This document shows positions 52,028 through 61,800 of a DNA stretch of 64,000 bases, piece by piece. The notes beneath the pieces were generated by a model. It ran no database searches. It worked only from the letters and a program-made list of their open reading frames with translations, and had not been told where the DNA came from. The stretch's first letter is position 1, and the number at the start of each line of letters is the position of its first letter. This DNA is from CAZEPJ01 sp964514105 (lineage in GTDB: Bacteria > Desulfobacterota > Desulfocorpusculales > Desulfocorpusculum), in assembly GCA_964514105.1 (NCBI GenBank), contig CAZEPJ010000002.1, positions 132,557-196,556 on the forward strand. Direction: 5' to 3'. Both the position numbers and the translations under genes were made by a program.

Positions 52028-52054
52028 ATATGCAATTATTTATCTCATATATGA
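52024..52054. promoter_or_regulatory. CATATATG repeat operator candidate
   Basis: TCATATATG at 52024-52032 and CATATATGA at 52046-52054 form an inverted repeat whose arms are themselves palindromic, overlapping the -10 box. An IclR-family regulator is encoded 1.3 kb downstream and is the obvious candidate ligand. Confidence 0.5.
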
Positions 52055-52094
52055 AAAAAACAGGAAAGGCGTCCGGGGGGCGCGGGAGGGTCCC

Positions 52095-53240
52095 ATGACC
52101 GAGCTGCCGGCGGAGTGGAAACTCATCCTCCAGTCGGTGGGGCAGATCGCCCGGGAGCGGGTCAAGCCCCGGGCGGCAGAGATCGACGAGACCGGCGAGT
52201 TCCCGTGGGATACGGTGAGGCTTTTCGCCCAGAACGGTATCCTGACGCCGCTGCTGCCTGAGCAGTACGGGGGAATCGGCGCCAGCTACCTCCTTTTCTC
52301 CATGATCATCGAGGAGATCGCCAAGGTCTGTGCCTCATCCGCCCTGATCCTCATCGCCCAGGCCGACGGCATGATGCCCATCTGGCTCCACGGCGACGAG
52401 GCCCAGCGAAGGCGGTTCCTTCCGGGTCTGTGCAGCGGGGAGTTGGCCGCATTTGCCGCGACCGAGCCCCAGGCGGGCTCCGACGTCCTTTCCATGCGCA
52501 CCACCGCCGTCCGCCGCAGCGGAGGTTATGCCGTCAACGGCCAGAAGTGCTTCATCACCAACGGGGCCATCGCCCACGTGATCAGCGTCTTCGCGTACAC
52601 GGACCGGTCCAGGGGGGCCGGGGGCATGTCGGCGTTCGTGGTTCAGAAGGGGACGCCAGGGCTGATCTACGGGAAGAACGAGAACAAGATGGGGATGCGG
52701 GGCTCCATCAACTCGGAGCTCTTCTTCGAGGACCTGGAGGTGCCAGGGGAGAACCGGCTGGGCGAGGAGGGAACCGGATTCGACTGCATGATGGAGACCC
52801 TGGACGGGAGCAGGCTCTTCGCGGCGGCCCAAGCCGTGGGGCTGGCCCAGGGGGCCATCGGGGAGGCCGTGAGCTACTCCAGGCAGCGCGTCCAGTTCCG
52901 AAGGCCCATCGCCGAGATCCAGGCCGTCCAGTTCATGTTCGCCGACATGGTAGCCTCCACCGAGGCCGCCCGGCTGCTCACTCATGAGGCCGCCCGATAC
53001 TGCGATTCCGGCAACCGGCCGAAGATGAGGCAGTGGTGCGCCATGGCCAAGTTCCTCGCCTCGGACACGGCCATGAAGGTCACCACAGACGCGGTTCAGG
53101 CCATGGGGGGATACGGGTACATGAAGGACTACCCCGTGGAGCGGATGATGCGCGACGCCAAGCTCATCCAGATCTACACGGGAACCAACCAGGTCATGCG
53201 GGTCGTCACGGCGCGCGAGCTCCTGCGAACCCCCAAATAG
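52095..53240 (+). CDS. Acyl-CoA dehydrogenase family protein, Glu-to-Thr at the usual catalytic site
   Basis: A 381-aa flavoprotein of normal length. The N-terminal helical domain has LPEQYGGIGASYLLFSMIIEEIAK. The FAD/substrate region is AAFAATEPQAGSDVLSMRTTA and YAVNGQKCFITNGAIAHV. The C-terminal domain carries MFADMVASTEAARLLTHEAA and AVQAMGGYGYMKDYPVERMMRDAKLIQIYTGTNQV. At the position where short/medium-chain enzymes have the base Glu (YEGTNQ/YEGTSQ) this protein has Thr. It could use a Glu elsewhere, as isovaleryl/long-chain enzymes do, or catalyse a different reaction. The ATG at 52095 is preceded by GGGAGGG. An IclR gene follows. Confidence 0.85.
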   Translation: MTELPAEWKLILQSVGQIARERVKPRAAEIDETGEFPWDTVRLFAQNGILTPLLPEQYGGIGASYLLFSMIIEEIAKVCASSALILIAQADGMMPIWLHGDEAQRRRFLPGLCSGELAAFAATEPQAGSDVLSMRTTAVRRSGGYAVNGQKCFITNGAIAHVISVFAYTDRSRGAGGMSAFVVQKGTPGLIYGKNENKMGMRGSINSELFFEDLEVPGENRLGEEGTGFDCMMETLDGSRLFAAAQAVGLAQGAIGEAVSYSRQRVQFRRPIAEIQAVQFMFADMVASTEAARLLTHEAARYCDSGNRPKMRQWCAMAKFLASDTAMKVTTDAVQAMGGYGYMKDYPVERMMRDAKLIQIYTGTNQVMRVVTARELLRTPK

Positions 53241-53358
53241 GCCGCCTTGGGACGGGTGGAGGCCGGGGGATCGCCTCGAGGGCCCGTGGGTGACCTGGGA
53301 AGTGGCAGCACCCCACCGGGAGGCGCGGGGTGGAGGGGGCCAGGGACGGAGGAGGCTG

Positions 53359-54147
53359 GTGGGGCTGAAGGCAGACGCTGGTCGCCGATCCCCTGCTCCG
53401 GCCCTGGAGCGGGGGCTCATGGTTCTACAGGCCCTGGCCCAGGACCCGTACGAGCTCAGCCTGGCCGAGATGGCCAGGACGCTTCAGATCCCCCCGGCCT
53501 CGCTCTGGCGGATCCTCACGGTGCTGACGGCCCACAACTTCGTGGCCTACGATCGGAACCGGCACACGTACCGACTCGGCTTCCAATTCATGTACCTGGG
53601 CAATGTGGTGCTGGAGGGTTCCCACTTTCGTTCCGAGGCCAGGGATTTCCTTCGGAAACTGGCGGATGCCACGGGGGAGACCGCGGAGCTGGACGTGCGG
53701 ATCCGGGATCAACTGGTGCTCATCGACCAGGTGGCCGGCAGGAATGCCGTGCGGCTGTACTCCCGCCCCGGAGGCGTGACGCCGTATTTCCACGCCACGG
53801 CCCCCGGAAAGGTCTATCTCGCCCATCTCCCACAGGAGAAGCTCGCCCGGGTGATGGGCAAGATCGGGCTGCCGCGGCTCACCCGGTTCACCATCGACGA
53901 CCTGGGGGTGCTGGAGCGGGAACTCGACCGTGTCCGCCAGCTGGGGTACGCGGGGGACGTGGAGGAGATGCGGGAGGGCGTGGGGCGAGTCGCCGCGGCG
54001 GTGTTCGACCGAAAAGGGCGAATCGCCGGCTGTTTGGTCATCGCGTGCCCCGCCTTCCGGATTCGAGAGGCCTCGACACTGGAGAAGTACGGCAGGCTCG
54101 TCAAGCGGATCGCTGCGGAGATGAGCGGGCGGGTCAGGGGGCTGTGA
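53359..54147 (+). CDS. IclR-family transcriptional regulator
   Basis: A 262-aa regulator. The N-terminal winged HTH has ALERGLMVLQALAQDPYELSLAEMARTLQIPPASLWRILTVLTAHNFVAYDRNRHTYRLG. The C-terminal IclR ligand-binding domain shows TGETAELDVRIRDQLVLIDQVAG, HATAPGKVYLAHLP and GYAGDVEEMREGVGRVAAAVFDRKG (the usual GxxxDxEExxxGxxxVAAPV pattern), ending CLVIACPAFRI. The start is set at a GTG close to GGAGGAGG; other starts nearby are possible. Lying between two acyl-CoA dehydrogenase genes, it probably responds to a carboxylic acid or CoA-ester and may bind the operator at 52024. Confidence 0.88.
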   Translation: MGLKADAGRRSPAPALERGLMVLQALAQDPYELSLAEMARTLQIPPASLWRILTVLTAHNFVAYDRNRHTYRLGFQFMYLGNVVLEGSHFRSEARDFLRKLADATGETAELDVRIRDQLVLIDQVAGRNAVRLYSRPGGVTPYFHATAPGKVYLAHLPQEKLARVMGKIGLPRLTRFTIDDLGVLERELDRVRQLGYAGDVEEMREGVGRVAAAVFDRKGRIAGCLVIACPAFRIREASTLEKYGRLVKRIAAEMSGRVRGL

Positions 54148-54224
54148 CCGGGGGCCCCGATGCCCCAGGAAACCGGCCGGATGCGTCGGGGCAGTCGCGA
54201 CGGTCGGCAAAAGGCGCGGAGGTC

Positions 54225-54932
54225 ATGGAGCTCGAGCCGCATCAGAAGGCCATCCTGGAAAGCGTGCGCAGGGTATCCCGGCAGGAGATCGCCCCCATGG
54301 CGGCGGAGATCGACCCCGCGGGGGAGTTCCGTTGGGACGTGGCCGAGAAACTCGGCCGCCTGGCTCTTCTGCAGATCTACCTCCCGCCCGAATTCGGCGG
54401 ACTGGAGACGGATCCATGCCGCATCGGCCGGCAAGGGGACGGCTTCCTCGTGGCCATGAAGGACTTGGACATGTCCAGGCCCGGCATCGCCGGGCTCGCC
54501 CTGGGCATTGCCGATGCCGCTCTGGAGGCGGCCATGGCCTATGCCTGCCAACGCCACACCTTCGGGAGGCGCCTCATCGAGCACCAGGCCATCGGGTTCA
54601 TGGTCGCCGATGCCGCCACCATGATCGAGGCCGGAAGGGGCCTCATGGTGCAGGCGGCCCGTCAGTGGGACCGGGGGGAGAAGAATACCAAGCTGGCCGC
54701 CATGGCCAAGTACTTCTGCAGCGACGCGGCCATGGAGATCTGCGGCAGCGCCATCCAGATCCTGGGGGGCTGCGGGTACTGCAGGGACTTTGTGGAACGC
54801 CTCTTCCGCGACGCCAAGCTCACCCAGATTTTCGAGGGCGCCAATCAGATCCAGCGCATGATCGTCGGCCGGGAACTGCTCCGCGAAAGAGGCGAGCGAT
54901 CCCCCAGTGAAACGCCCTGCCCGCCCGCGTGA
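54225..54932 (+). pseudogene. Acyl-CoA dehydrogenase with the middle domain deleted
   Basis: A 235-aa reading frame against about 380 for the family. Residues 1-60 match the N-terminal helical domain (ILESVRRVSRQEIAPMAAEID up to IYLPPEFGGLETD). The frame then jumps directly to GRQGDGFLVAMKDLDMSRPGIAGLALGIADAALE, the start of the C-terminal domain. About 150 residues, comprising the rest of domain 1 and the whole beta-barrel with the FAD/substrate loop, are missing without frame loss. The C-terminal part keeps IQILGGCGYCRDFVERLFRDAKLTQIFEGANQI, including the catalytic-type Glu. It cannot be a normal dehydrogenase. It may be a deletion pseudogene, an assembly collapse, or a shortened protein with another role. 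Confidence 0.7.
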
Positions 54933-54959
54933 TCGCCCCCCCCCACTGCCCCTTGCGAA

Positions 54960-55862
54960 TCACTCCCCGTGGCGCCGGGCCCAGTCCACCACCTGGGCGT
55001 GGGTGGCGAACCAGACGCCGGGGCAGGAGCGGGCGTGGCGGATGATCTCCTCCAGGATCCAGATGCGGGATCGGTACCCGATGACGTGGGGGTGCATGGT
55101 GAGCTGGAAGACGCCCCCCTCCTCATAGGCCGCGTCGAACTCACGCCGGAAGATGTCGAAGACGGCTTCGGGGGGCGTGTACGGCCGGAGGGACTGGAAT
55201 CGATTCATGAAGAAGTACACGGCGTCGTCCCGGATCCACTCCACGGGCAGCTCGGTGATGCCGGTGGGCCGGCCGTCCAGGAGCAGCTCATAGCAGTCCT
55301 CGTCGGCCATGAGGGACGAGTCGTACTCGAGGCCCATCTCCATCTCGATGGAGAGGGTGTGGGGGCTGAAGTCCCACGATGGGGTGCGCAGGCCCGTGGG
55401 GCGCACGCCGCTGACCTTCTCCAGGGCGTCCGCCGAGCGCATGAGGAGGTCCCGCTCCGCCTCCCGGGGAAGGACCGAATTGAGTTCGTGGATCCAGCCG
55501 TGGATCCCGATCTCGTGACCCTCGGCCGCGACCCGTCGCTGTTCGTCCGGGTGAAGGAGCGCGCTGACCGCGGGCACGAAGAAGGTGGCCGGGACGCCAT
55601 ACCGCTCCAGGAGATCGAGGATACGCGGCACGCCGACCCGGTTGCCGTACTGTCCCCAACATAACCGGCCGATGGACTTGCCGCCGTCTCTAAGCTCGTT
55701 GGTCTCGTGGTCCGAGTCGAAAGAGAGCGCTACCGCGCACCGGGCCCCGTCCTTCCAGGCCCTGGGCCTCAGGGTTCGCCCCGCGCGCACCTGGTTGACC
55801 AGGCGGCGCCAATGCTCTTCGGGCCACTGCCAGGGCTCCGGGGCGTCTCTGGGGGTGTCCAT
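54960..55862 (-). CDS. Polysaccharide deacetylase-family protein, PuuE-like
   Basis: A 300-aa NodB-fold protein without signal peptide, so cytoplasmic. Motif 1 is ALSFDSDHET. ILDLLERYGVPATFFVPA is the conserved second strand-helix. Metal motif GHEIGIHGWIHE has the His pair. RTPSWDFSPHTLSIEMEMGLEYDSSLMADE and GVFQLTMHPHVIGYRSRI match the allantoinase-like PuuE/peptidoglycan-deacetylase-related subgroup, which acts on small amides rather than polysaccharides. It converges with the shortened acyl-CoA dehydrogenase (28 bp between stops). The substrate is unknown. Confidence 0.85.
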   Translation of the reverse strand: MDTPRDAPEPWQWPEEHWRRLVNQVRAGRTLRPRAWKDGARCAVALSFDSDHETNELRDGGKSIGRLCWGQYGNRVGVPRILDLLERYGVPATFFVPAVSALLHPDEQRRVAAEGHEIGIHGWIHELNSVLPREAERDLLMRSADALEKVSGVRPTGLRTPSWDFSPHTLSIEMEMGLEYDSSLMADEDCYELLLDGRPTGITELPVEWIRDDAVYFFMNRFQSLRPYTPPEAVFDIFRREFDAAYEEGGVFQLTMHPHVIGYRSRIWILEEIIRHARSCPGVWFATHAQVVDWARRHGE

Positions 55863-55940
55863 GGACTCGTCTCCGGCTTGCAGGGCAAGGTCCTCGCAAA
55901 CCCTCGGCCTGCAGGCTGATCGGTCGCCCGAATCGCGCGC

Positions 55941-56516
55941 CTACCTGTTGAGCTTCTTCAGGAGCCAGGCCATGTTTCGACCCAGGTTCCGCATGGTCTG
56001 GATCCCCTCCTCGTCTTTCTCCACGTCGCCTGGGTTTCGCCCGATCCCCACGTTCCAGTATGTGGATCCCGGGACGACCATCTGGCCGTACAGGAACAGA
56101 AGGTTCATGGTGTTGAACGCGGGGATGCCGCCCGCCCGCCGGACGGCCGTCACCGCGGCCCCCACCTTTCCTTTGAACATGTAGTCGTTGGCGCGGGCGA
56201 CGAGCCCGGCGCGCTCGATCAAGGCCTTCATCCAGGCGGTGACGTCCGAGAAGTACGTGGGCGAGCCCAGCAGGATCCCGTCTGCAGTCTCCATCTTAAA
56301 GAGATAGTCGTTGAATGTGTCCGTGTCCACGGCGCAACGCCGGTCCTTGTTCTCGAAGCACTTGTAGCACGCGATGCACCCCTGGATCTTTGTGTTGCCC
56401 ACCTGGACGAGCTCCGTCTCGATGCCCTCTTTCTCCAGCTCCTCGAGCACCGCCTTCAGAAGGATCGAGGTGTTGCCCGTGGGGCGGGGGCTGCCGTTGA
56501 ACGCCGCGACCTTCAT
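55941..56516 (-). CDS. Flavodoxin-fold NAD(P)H-dependent FMN reductase / iron-sulfur flavoprotein-like
   Basis: A 191-aa flavodoxin-like protein starting MKVAAFNGSPRPTGNTSILLKAVLEEL, where GSPRPTGNT is the FMN-phosphate loop. The Cys motif QGCIACYKCFENKDRRC resembles the compact 4Fe-4S binding motif of archaeal iron-sulfur flavoproteins, with slightly different spacing. GSPTYFSDVTAWMKALIERAG and GKVGAAVTAVRRAGG are the FMN isoalloxazine loops. It probably shuttles electrons to an unknown acceptor. The start at 56516 is clear; the upstream open frame is dissimilar. Confidence 0.85.
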   Translation of the reverse strand: MKVAAFNGSPRPTGNTSILLKAVLEELEKEGIETELVQVGNTKIQGCIACYKCFENKDRRCAVDTDTFNDYLFKMETADGILLGSPTYFSDVTAWMKALIERAGLVARANDYMFKGKVGAAVTAVRRAGGIPAFNTMNLLFLYGQMVVPGSTYWNVGIGRNPGDVEKDEEGIQTMRNLGRNMAWLLKKLNR

Positions 56517-56841
56517 GGTTCTCCCTCCTGACTCCGGCTCCTCCCGTGACCCACTTTCGGTCAAGCCGCGCGCCCCTGTCAAGATGGGTTGGACACGTCC
56601 CGGGTACACTCGCTTTTGGCCGAAGACGCACAGAGGCCCTAGCCCCTCAGGCCGGGCCGAGGTTTCCCCGAGCCGGGGCCTGGTCCTCTCAAGCCGCTCC
56701 CGGAAACAACCCCTTTGTGGTGGGTTTCTCTCGGTCAGCACAGGATGTCACGCGATGCTGCAGGAACCACCGTGTACGGATCCATGAGCACGGTGCCGTG
56801 GGAGGGGAAGGACCGCGAGACCTTCCCCTCCCCGATAGACC

Positions 56842-57462
56842 TCACGCCTTGAGCTCGATGACCCACTCACAAACCGGATCGCCCAAGGGCCTGGCCTTCA
56901 CAAGGGTCGAAGTGAGTTTCGGATTCATGGCCTTGGCGAAGGCTTCCCAGGTGTACTTGGAATAAGCAGAGCACAGATCGTCGGTCATTTTCTTGGCTTG
57001 GACATTAGTCCACCATGTACAATTGATGCATTTCACCCTTGCTTTGCTCGCTGTAGCTTCTTCAAGTTCATATTTTTGCTGGGATCCGAAAAAAATAGTA
57101 ACCATGACCGGCATGATTTCAGCCGCTGATTTGGAGTCGTTTCCGACTAAACCAAGCTGATCTGCGATTACCTTGAGCCGTGACCCTATCAGCGTGGAGT
57201 TCTTATTAATAAACTCCAGGAACTTCTCCCTTCCTTCTGTATCCAAAACTCTCTTATAAAAATCGACTTGCCAACTCACAAACGAACCAGAAGCAAGATT
57301 CCAACGCGCTTCCATTGGAACTTTTTCCAAGTTGCCCTGAATCGACTGCCCGAGGGCTTCTTTGGGATGGATCAACATGGAACCAAAGGCATATCCTCCT
57401 GCAGCGATCGCCAGACCCTGCAAGAAACCCCTTCGACTTGGGGCGCAGATCTCGTTACTCAT
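56842..57462 (-). CDS. Tat-exported protein, V4R/ATC-hydrolase-like
   Basis: A 206-aa protein with a Tat signal (SRRGFLQGLAIAAGGYAFG, residues 9-27). The mature part has VKCINCTWWTNVQAKKMTDDLCSAYSKYTWEAFAKAMNP then LVKARPLGDPVCEWVIELK. The order Cys-x2-Cys, Cys, then GDPxCEWxI resembles the V4R/L-2-amino-thiazoline-4-carboxylate-hydrolase-like family, but the match is by pattern only. The gene is clearly richer in A+T than its neighbours (for example 57000-57290), suggesting recent acquisition or different constraint. The Tat signal implies folding with a cofactor before export. Confidence 0.65.
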   Translation of the reverse strand: MSNEICAPSRRGFLQGLAIAAGGYAFGSMLIHPKEALGQSIQGNLEKVPMEARWNLASGSFVSWQVDFYKRVLDTEGREKFLEFINKNSTLIGSRLKVIADQLGLVGNDSKSAAEIMPVMVTIFFGSQQKYELEEATASKARVKCINCTWWTNVQAKKMTDDLCSAYSKYTWEAFAKAMNPKLTSTLVKARPLGDPVCEWVIELKA

Positions 57463-57658
57463 GGGAAGCCTCCTTGTGGAATTTGGTTGTAATACCAGTC
57501 TTGAACGATTGCCCGTATGGGGCCCGGATCGCCCATGGCAGAGGTTCGGGGTGGGCGTCCTCCCCCCCTTCCCTCCTCGCCGAAAGCGCCGTGTGACCCG
57601 TGGTGGGTTCCGAGGGGGCGACCAGGGGACCCGCCGAGGCCGCGGCGCGGACAGTCTT

Positions 57659-58174
57659 TCACCGAGCTTCCTTCTGCACCATCCGGACCCGCAGATCTCG
57701 AGCCACCGTGGCCGCGGGCCTGGTGCTGATGCGTACCAGCTCCGCCGGGATCTGCCCGGCCGGCACGTGGAAGATCAGCGAGAATTTCACCGCCCCCGGC
57801 GCCAGGATCAACGGGACGCCGCTGGTGGCCATGAAGTCGTTTCCGTCGAAACGCCCGACGGCCTTGCAGCCCAGCCACGTAATTCCTCCCTCCGGGGTCT
57901 CCGTTCGCAGGGCAAAATCCGTCGGGAACACCGTGCCCCTCTTGTCAGCCACGAGGGCTGAGACGTGCACCACCAGGAAGTGCCCGTTAGACTCCAGGCT
58001 GTTGAGGCAGGTGTGAGGACCCGCGCACACCGTGAGCAACTGCTCGTAGCTCTCGACCTCCAGATTGCCCAGTTCGCTTCCGATCACCGCCATTGCAGTT
58101 CCAGCGTTGCCGAGAGACAAGAGCAAGAGCAGGGCAACCCCGCAGATGCTCCACCTCCAACCCGTGCCTTTCAT
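57659..58174 (-). CDS. Secreted protein of unknown function
   Basis: A 171-aa protein starting MKGTGWRWSICGVALLLLLSLGNAGTAMA, a clear signal peptide (1-29). The mature part is beta-rich (HFLVVHVSALVADKRGTVFPTDFALRTE, KFSLIFHVPAGQIPAELVRIS), with cysteines at VCAGPHTC and LGCKAV. I do not recognise a family; the pattern suggests an extracellular immunoglobulin-like or copper-chaperone-like sandwich without visible ligands. It is divergent from the giant kinase gene across 660 bp. Confidence 0.65.
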   Translation of the reverse strand: MKGTGWRWSICGVALLLLLSLGNAGTAMAVIGSELGNLEVESYEQLLTVCAGPHTCLNSLESNGHFLVVHVSALVADKRGTVFPTDFALRTETPEGGITWLGCKAVGRFDGNDFMATSGVPLILAPGAVKFSLIFHVPAGQIPAELVRISTRPAATVARDLRVRMVQKEAR

Positions 58175-58835
58175 GTCTCCGCGCCTCCTTCATGGTCTTG
58201 AGATCCCTGTGACCCATGCGGCCCACCCCAAAGGCCGATTGGATCTCCCGAATGCCTTGCGCACGCTGTCGTGTCGGAAGCGGATCTGCATGAACGCTCG
58301 GGGATGCCACAGCGCGAGCGGGACGCAAGGCGCCTGTGAGGGAATGATGCATGGGAGGTCCTCTCTCAGTCCAGGAGGGCCCTTCGGGTCCCTGGGGCCT
58401 CGCGCCCGGAGGGCTCAAGTAGGTCGATGTGACCGGGAGGTCCCCAAGTTCCTTCACGGACCGAAACCCCCGCTGCTCGCGTCTTTGGAGGTCCAGGGGG
58501 ATTCCCACGAAACCGTCCGGATCCCCGAACGACGTCTGGAGATACGCAGGACGCAGCGCTCCACCTGTCGCCTCCGCGGTCTCATTGATCGGATTCACCC
58601 TCATCTGCGCCCGGATCTCCCATCGAGGTACAACTTCGAGCCTCGACGTTGGGGGGTCCCCGTACTTGGCGTGCATTCACTGGGCCATCACCTCCAAGGC
58701 GACCTCGTCTTTGCGATTGACGGGACAGGTAACCTGTGGTAGGCAATTGTAACCGTTGTAACCGTTACTTTTTTCGCCTGTGGTCGATGCCGGTCGAATC
58801 TCTTTTCTATTCAATGAGTTAAGGACAGAAGAGAA
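58175..58835. other. 660-bp divergent intergenic region
   Basis: No convincing gene. Several open frames on both strands are not supported by codon pattern. The 130 bp before the kinase gene become AT-richer and contain the palindrome ACAGGT-A-ACCTGT (58725-58737) and TTGTAACCG repeats (listed separately). A TTGACG at 58717-58722 has only a poor -10 partner. Confidence 0.45.
58747..58764 (+). repeat. Tandem TTGTAACCG repeat, possible operator
   Basis: Two adjacent perfect copies of TTGTAACCG (58747-58755 and 58756-58764), 9-bp period, 72 bp upstream of the kinase start, next to a 13-bp palindrome at 58725-58737. Confidence 0.45.
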
Positions 58836-61800
58836 ATGCCGGAAATTGGGACACTTCCTCTCATCTCCGTGGACCTCAATGAGTTCAAGCTCCGCATTGC
58901 GGTCAAGAAGAAGATCGAGCTGACCGTTCTTTTCAACTCGCCCTCTCGACGGTTTTACTTCTCCCTGATCGCCTTCGTCGTGAACGAGATGAAGAAAGCG
59001 GGGAGGGTCACGCACATCGCACTGGAGAGACATCATGGCCTCCTCGCCCTGCTGAACGATACCGTTGGGGGATCCGCCGGGTCGTCGGAGAAAAGGGCCT
59101 TGCTCCAGAGGATCTACGTGAAATGGCAAAGCGCCCTCCCGGACCTGGAGGAGGCCCCTCTGTTCACGGTCCTCGGAAGGAAGAAGGGATACGAGGAGGG
59201 AATTGGGAGGAGCTATCGAGTTACGGAGACGGAAAAGGACGCTTGGGCGAATCTCTTCGAGTACCAGGGTAGTCATCAGAACGTCAGACTCAAGTTCGCC
59301 GTGGACAAGATCGGGGCGAGCCTGGATGACATCGTCATCCGGTATGAAGGGATTGAGGACGCGGAAGCATGGGAACGGTTCGTGTCAAGCCTCCATGAGA
59401 AGGAAGAGGTCCGGGCCGGCGAGGGGGGGGATCAGGGGGTGATCCCGCCGGAACCGGCAAAATCCCCAGACGAGTCCAAGAACGACCAGAGCGCGGCGCC
59501 CCCCTCGGGAGAAGATGCCTCCGGCTGGAAACCCGCCCGGGGGCTGTCCATCCCAGGCCATAGAAACTGGGTTCTCGAATCCCGTCTTGGAACGGGGGGG
59601 GCCGGAGAGGTGTGGCTCGCCGCCAACGTGAACACCCGACTGAAGCACGTCTTCAAGTTCTGCTTCGAGCCGGAGCGGGTGAGGAGCATCAAGCGAGAGG
59701 TCGTTCTTCTGAGGCTGCTCAAGGAAAGCCTGGGCGATCGGGATGACATCGCTCGGGTCATCGACTGGGAACTGGGCAGCCCCCCCTATTACATCGAGAC
59801 TGAATACACCGAGGGAGGAGACCTCAAGGCCTGGGTGGCGAGTCAAGGGGGCATGGACAAGGTCCCCCTGGAGACCCGTCTGGAACTGGTGGCCCAGGTT
59901 TCGTTGGCGTTGAACGCGGCCCACGGCGCGGGTGTGCTGCACAAGGACATCAAACCCGCCAATATCCTCATCTCCAGCTCCGGGGATGGCGCATCGCCGC
60001 GAGCGAGGCTCACGGATTTTGGAATCGGGCTTCTCGCCGACCCGGAGGCCTTGAAGAAGAGGGGGATCACAGCCGCGGGGCTCACCCAGACGTTACATGG
60101 ACGGGGTTCGACATCCACCAGCGGCACCCCGTTGTACATGGCCCCTGAGCTGCTCGAAGGCAAACCCCCGAGCCCGCAGTCCGATGTCTATTCCCTGGGT
60201 GTGCTCCTGTATCAGATGGTGATTGGGGATTTCTCCCGCGCCCTCGCCTTGGGGTGGGAGCAGGGGGTGAAGGACGATCTTTTGCGAGAGGATATTGCCG
60301 CCTGCGTCCACGGCGATCCCTCGAGCCGTCTTTCCGATCCTGCGAAGCTGGCTGAAAGGCTCCGAACGCTCGAGGCGCGCCGGAGTCAACGACAGCTCGA
60401 GCAAGAAAGGGCGATGCGCGAGCAAATAGCCGTGCGCCGGCGCAGGACAGTGAAAAGGGTCTCCCTGTACGGCGGTGGGATCATGGCGGTGGTGGTCCTG
60501 CTATCGGTGGCCATAACGGCCGTGAGAGAGATCTCCTTGCGTTCCTCGCAGAGGAACTGGGCCCGTGAAACCGCGCTTCCGGAGATCAAGAGGCTCCTGG
60601 ATGCGGAGGACCACACAGCGGCCTATTTCCTTGCGCGGAAGGCGGAAAGAATGATCCCCGACGACCCGACGCTGAGGGAGTACATCGAGAAGTCCACGAC
60701 GACCATCGACATCCAGAGCGCGCCGCCCGGCGCGTCGGTCTCGTACAAGTCATATACAGATAAGGATGGCGAATCCATCGAGCTGGGGGTGACGCCGATC
60801 AAGGCGGCCCGCGTCCCCGTGGGCGTGCAGCGCTGGCGAGTCCGCAAGGCCGGATACCAGGACAAGGAGGTGGCCCGGAAGATCCCGTCCTGGGGTTTCT
60901 GGCAAGGACAGAAGGCGCTGATGTTTCCAGCCTCCTGGGAACGCTACACGCTTCAGTTCGATCTGTACGAAGAAAGCAGGGTTCCGCATGGGGCCATCGG
61001 CGTGGATGGTGGGCGGTTTCACCTGGATCTACACGTCTATGGTGTCAGTTTTGGGAGAAGGGAGTTTGAACCGTTCTTCATCGACCTGACCGAGGTCACA
61101 AACAAGGCCTACAAGGAGTTCATGGATGTCGGAGGGTACTCCAGAGAGGAGTTCTGGAAAGAGGAGTTCAGAAAGGAGGGGCGGGTGATTCCCTGGGCCG
61201 AAGCGGTGAAGGGTTTTGTGGATCGGACCGGCCGGCCCGGACCTTCGACCTGGGAGTTCGGCAACTATCCCGAGGGCCAGGATGACTATCCGGTCTCCGG
61301 GGTGAGCTGGTATGAAGCGGCGGCCTATGCCCGATTCCGCAACAAGAGCCTGCCGAGCATCTATCATTGGTTCCGCGCTGCGTTTTCCGACATCGAGGTT
61401 GCCTTGCCGTTGACCCCCTGGATCATACCCGCGAGCAATCTGGCAGGGACGGGCCCCGCGAGGGTGGGGGCGTATCCCGGCATCGGGTCCAGCGGCGCCA
61501 GGGACATGGCGGGAAACGTGCGGGAGTGGTGCTGGAACCCAAAGGGGGAGCAACGGTACTGTCTGGGGGGGATGTGGAGCGACCCGTCTTATTTGGCGAT
61601 CACGGAAGTTGCCGCGCTGCCGCCCTGGGACCGCTCCCCGGGCAATGGATTTCGTTGCGCGGTCTATCCGCAGGGCACCTCCATGGCAGGTGACCTTTTT
61701 CAGGAAGTCAACCTGGGTGTTCACGACCAATATCGTATACCTCCGTTTTCCCAGGAGGTGCTTGGGAAGTGGAGATCGATGGTTTCCTATGAGCGAACAC

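Larger units (their letters stand above)
51762..52094 (+). other. Intergenic region before the acyl-CoA dehydrogenase, with AT-rich control segment
   Basis: 333 bp without a gene. The first 230 bp are GC-rich and featureless. The last 100 bp contain a sharply AT-rich segment with promoter and operator candidates, listed separately. Confidence 0.5.

Noticed and set aside
58175..58800. Possible gene on either strand in the 660-bp gap (for example the minus frame ending near 57987)
   Set aside because: Frames lack a credible start with ribosome-binding site and show no recognisable fold; low-confidence chance ORFs.
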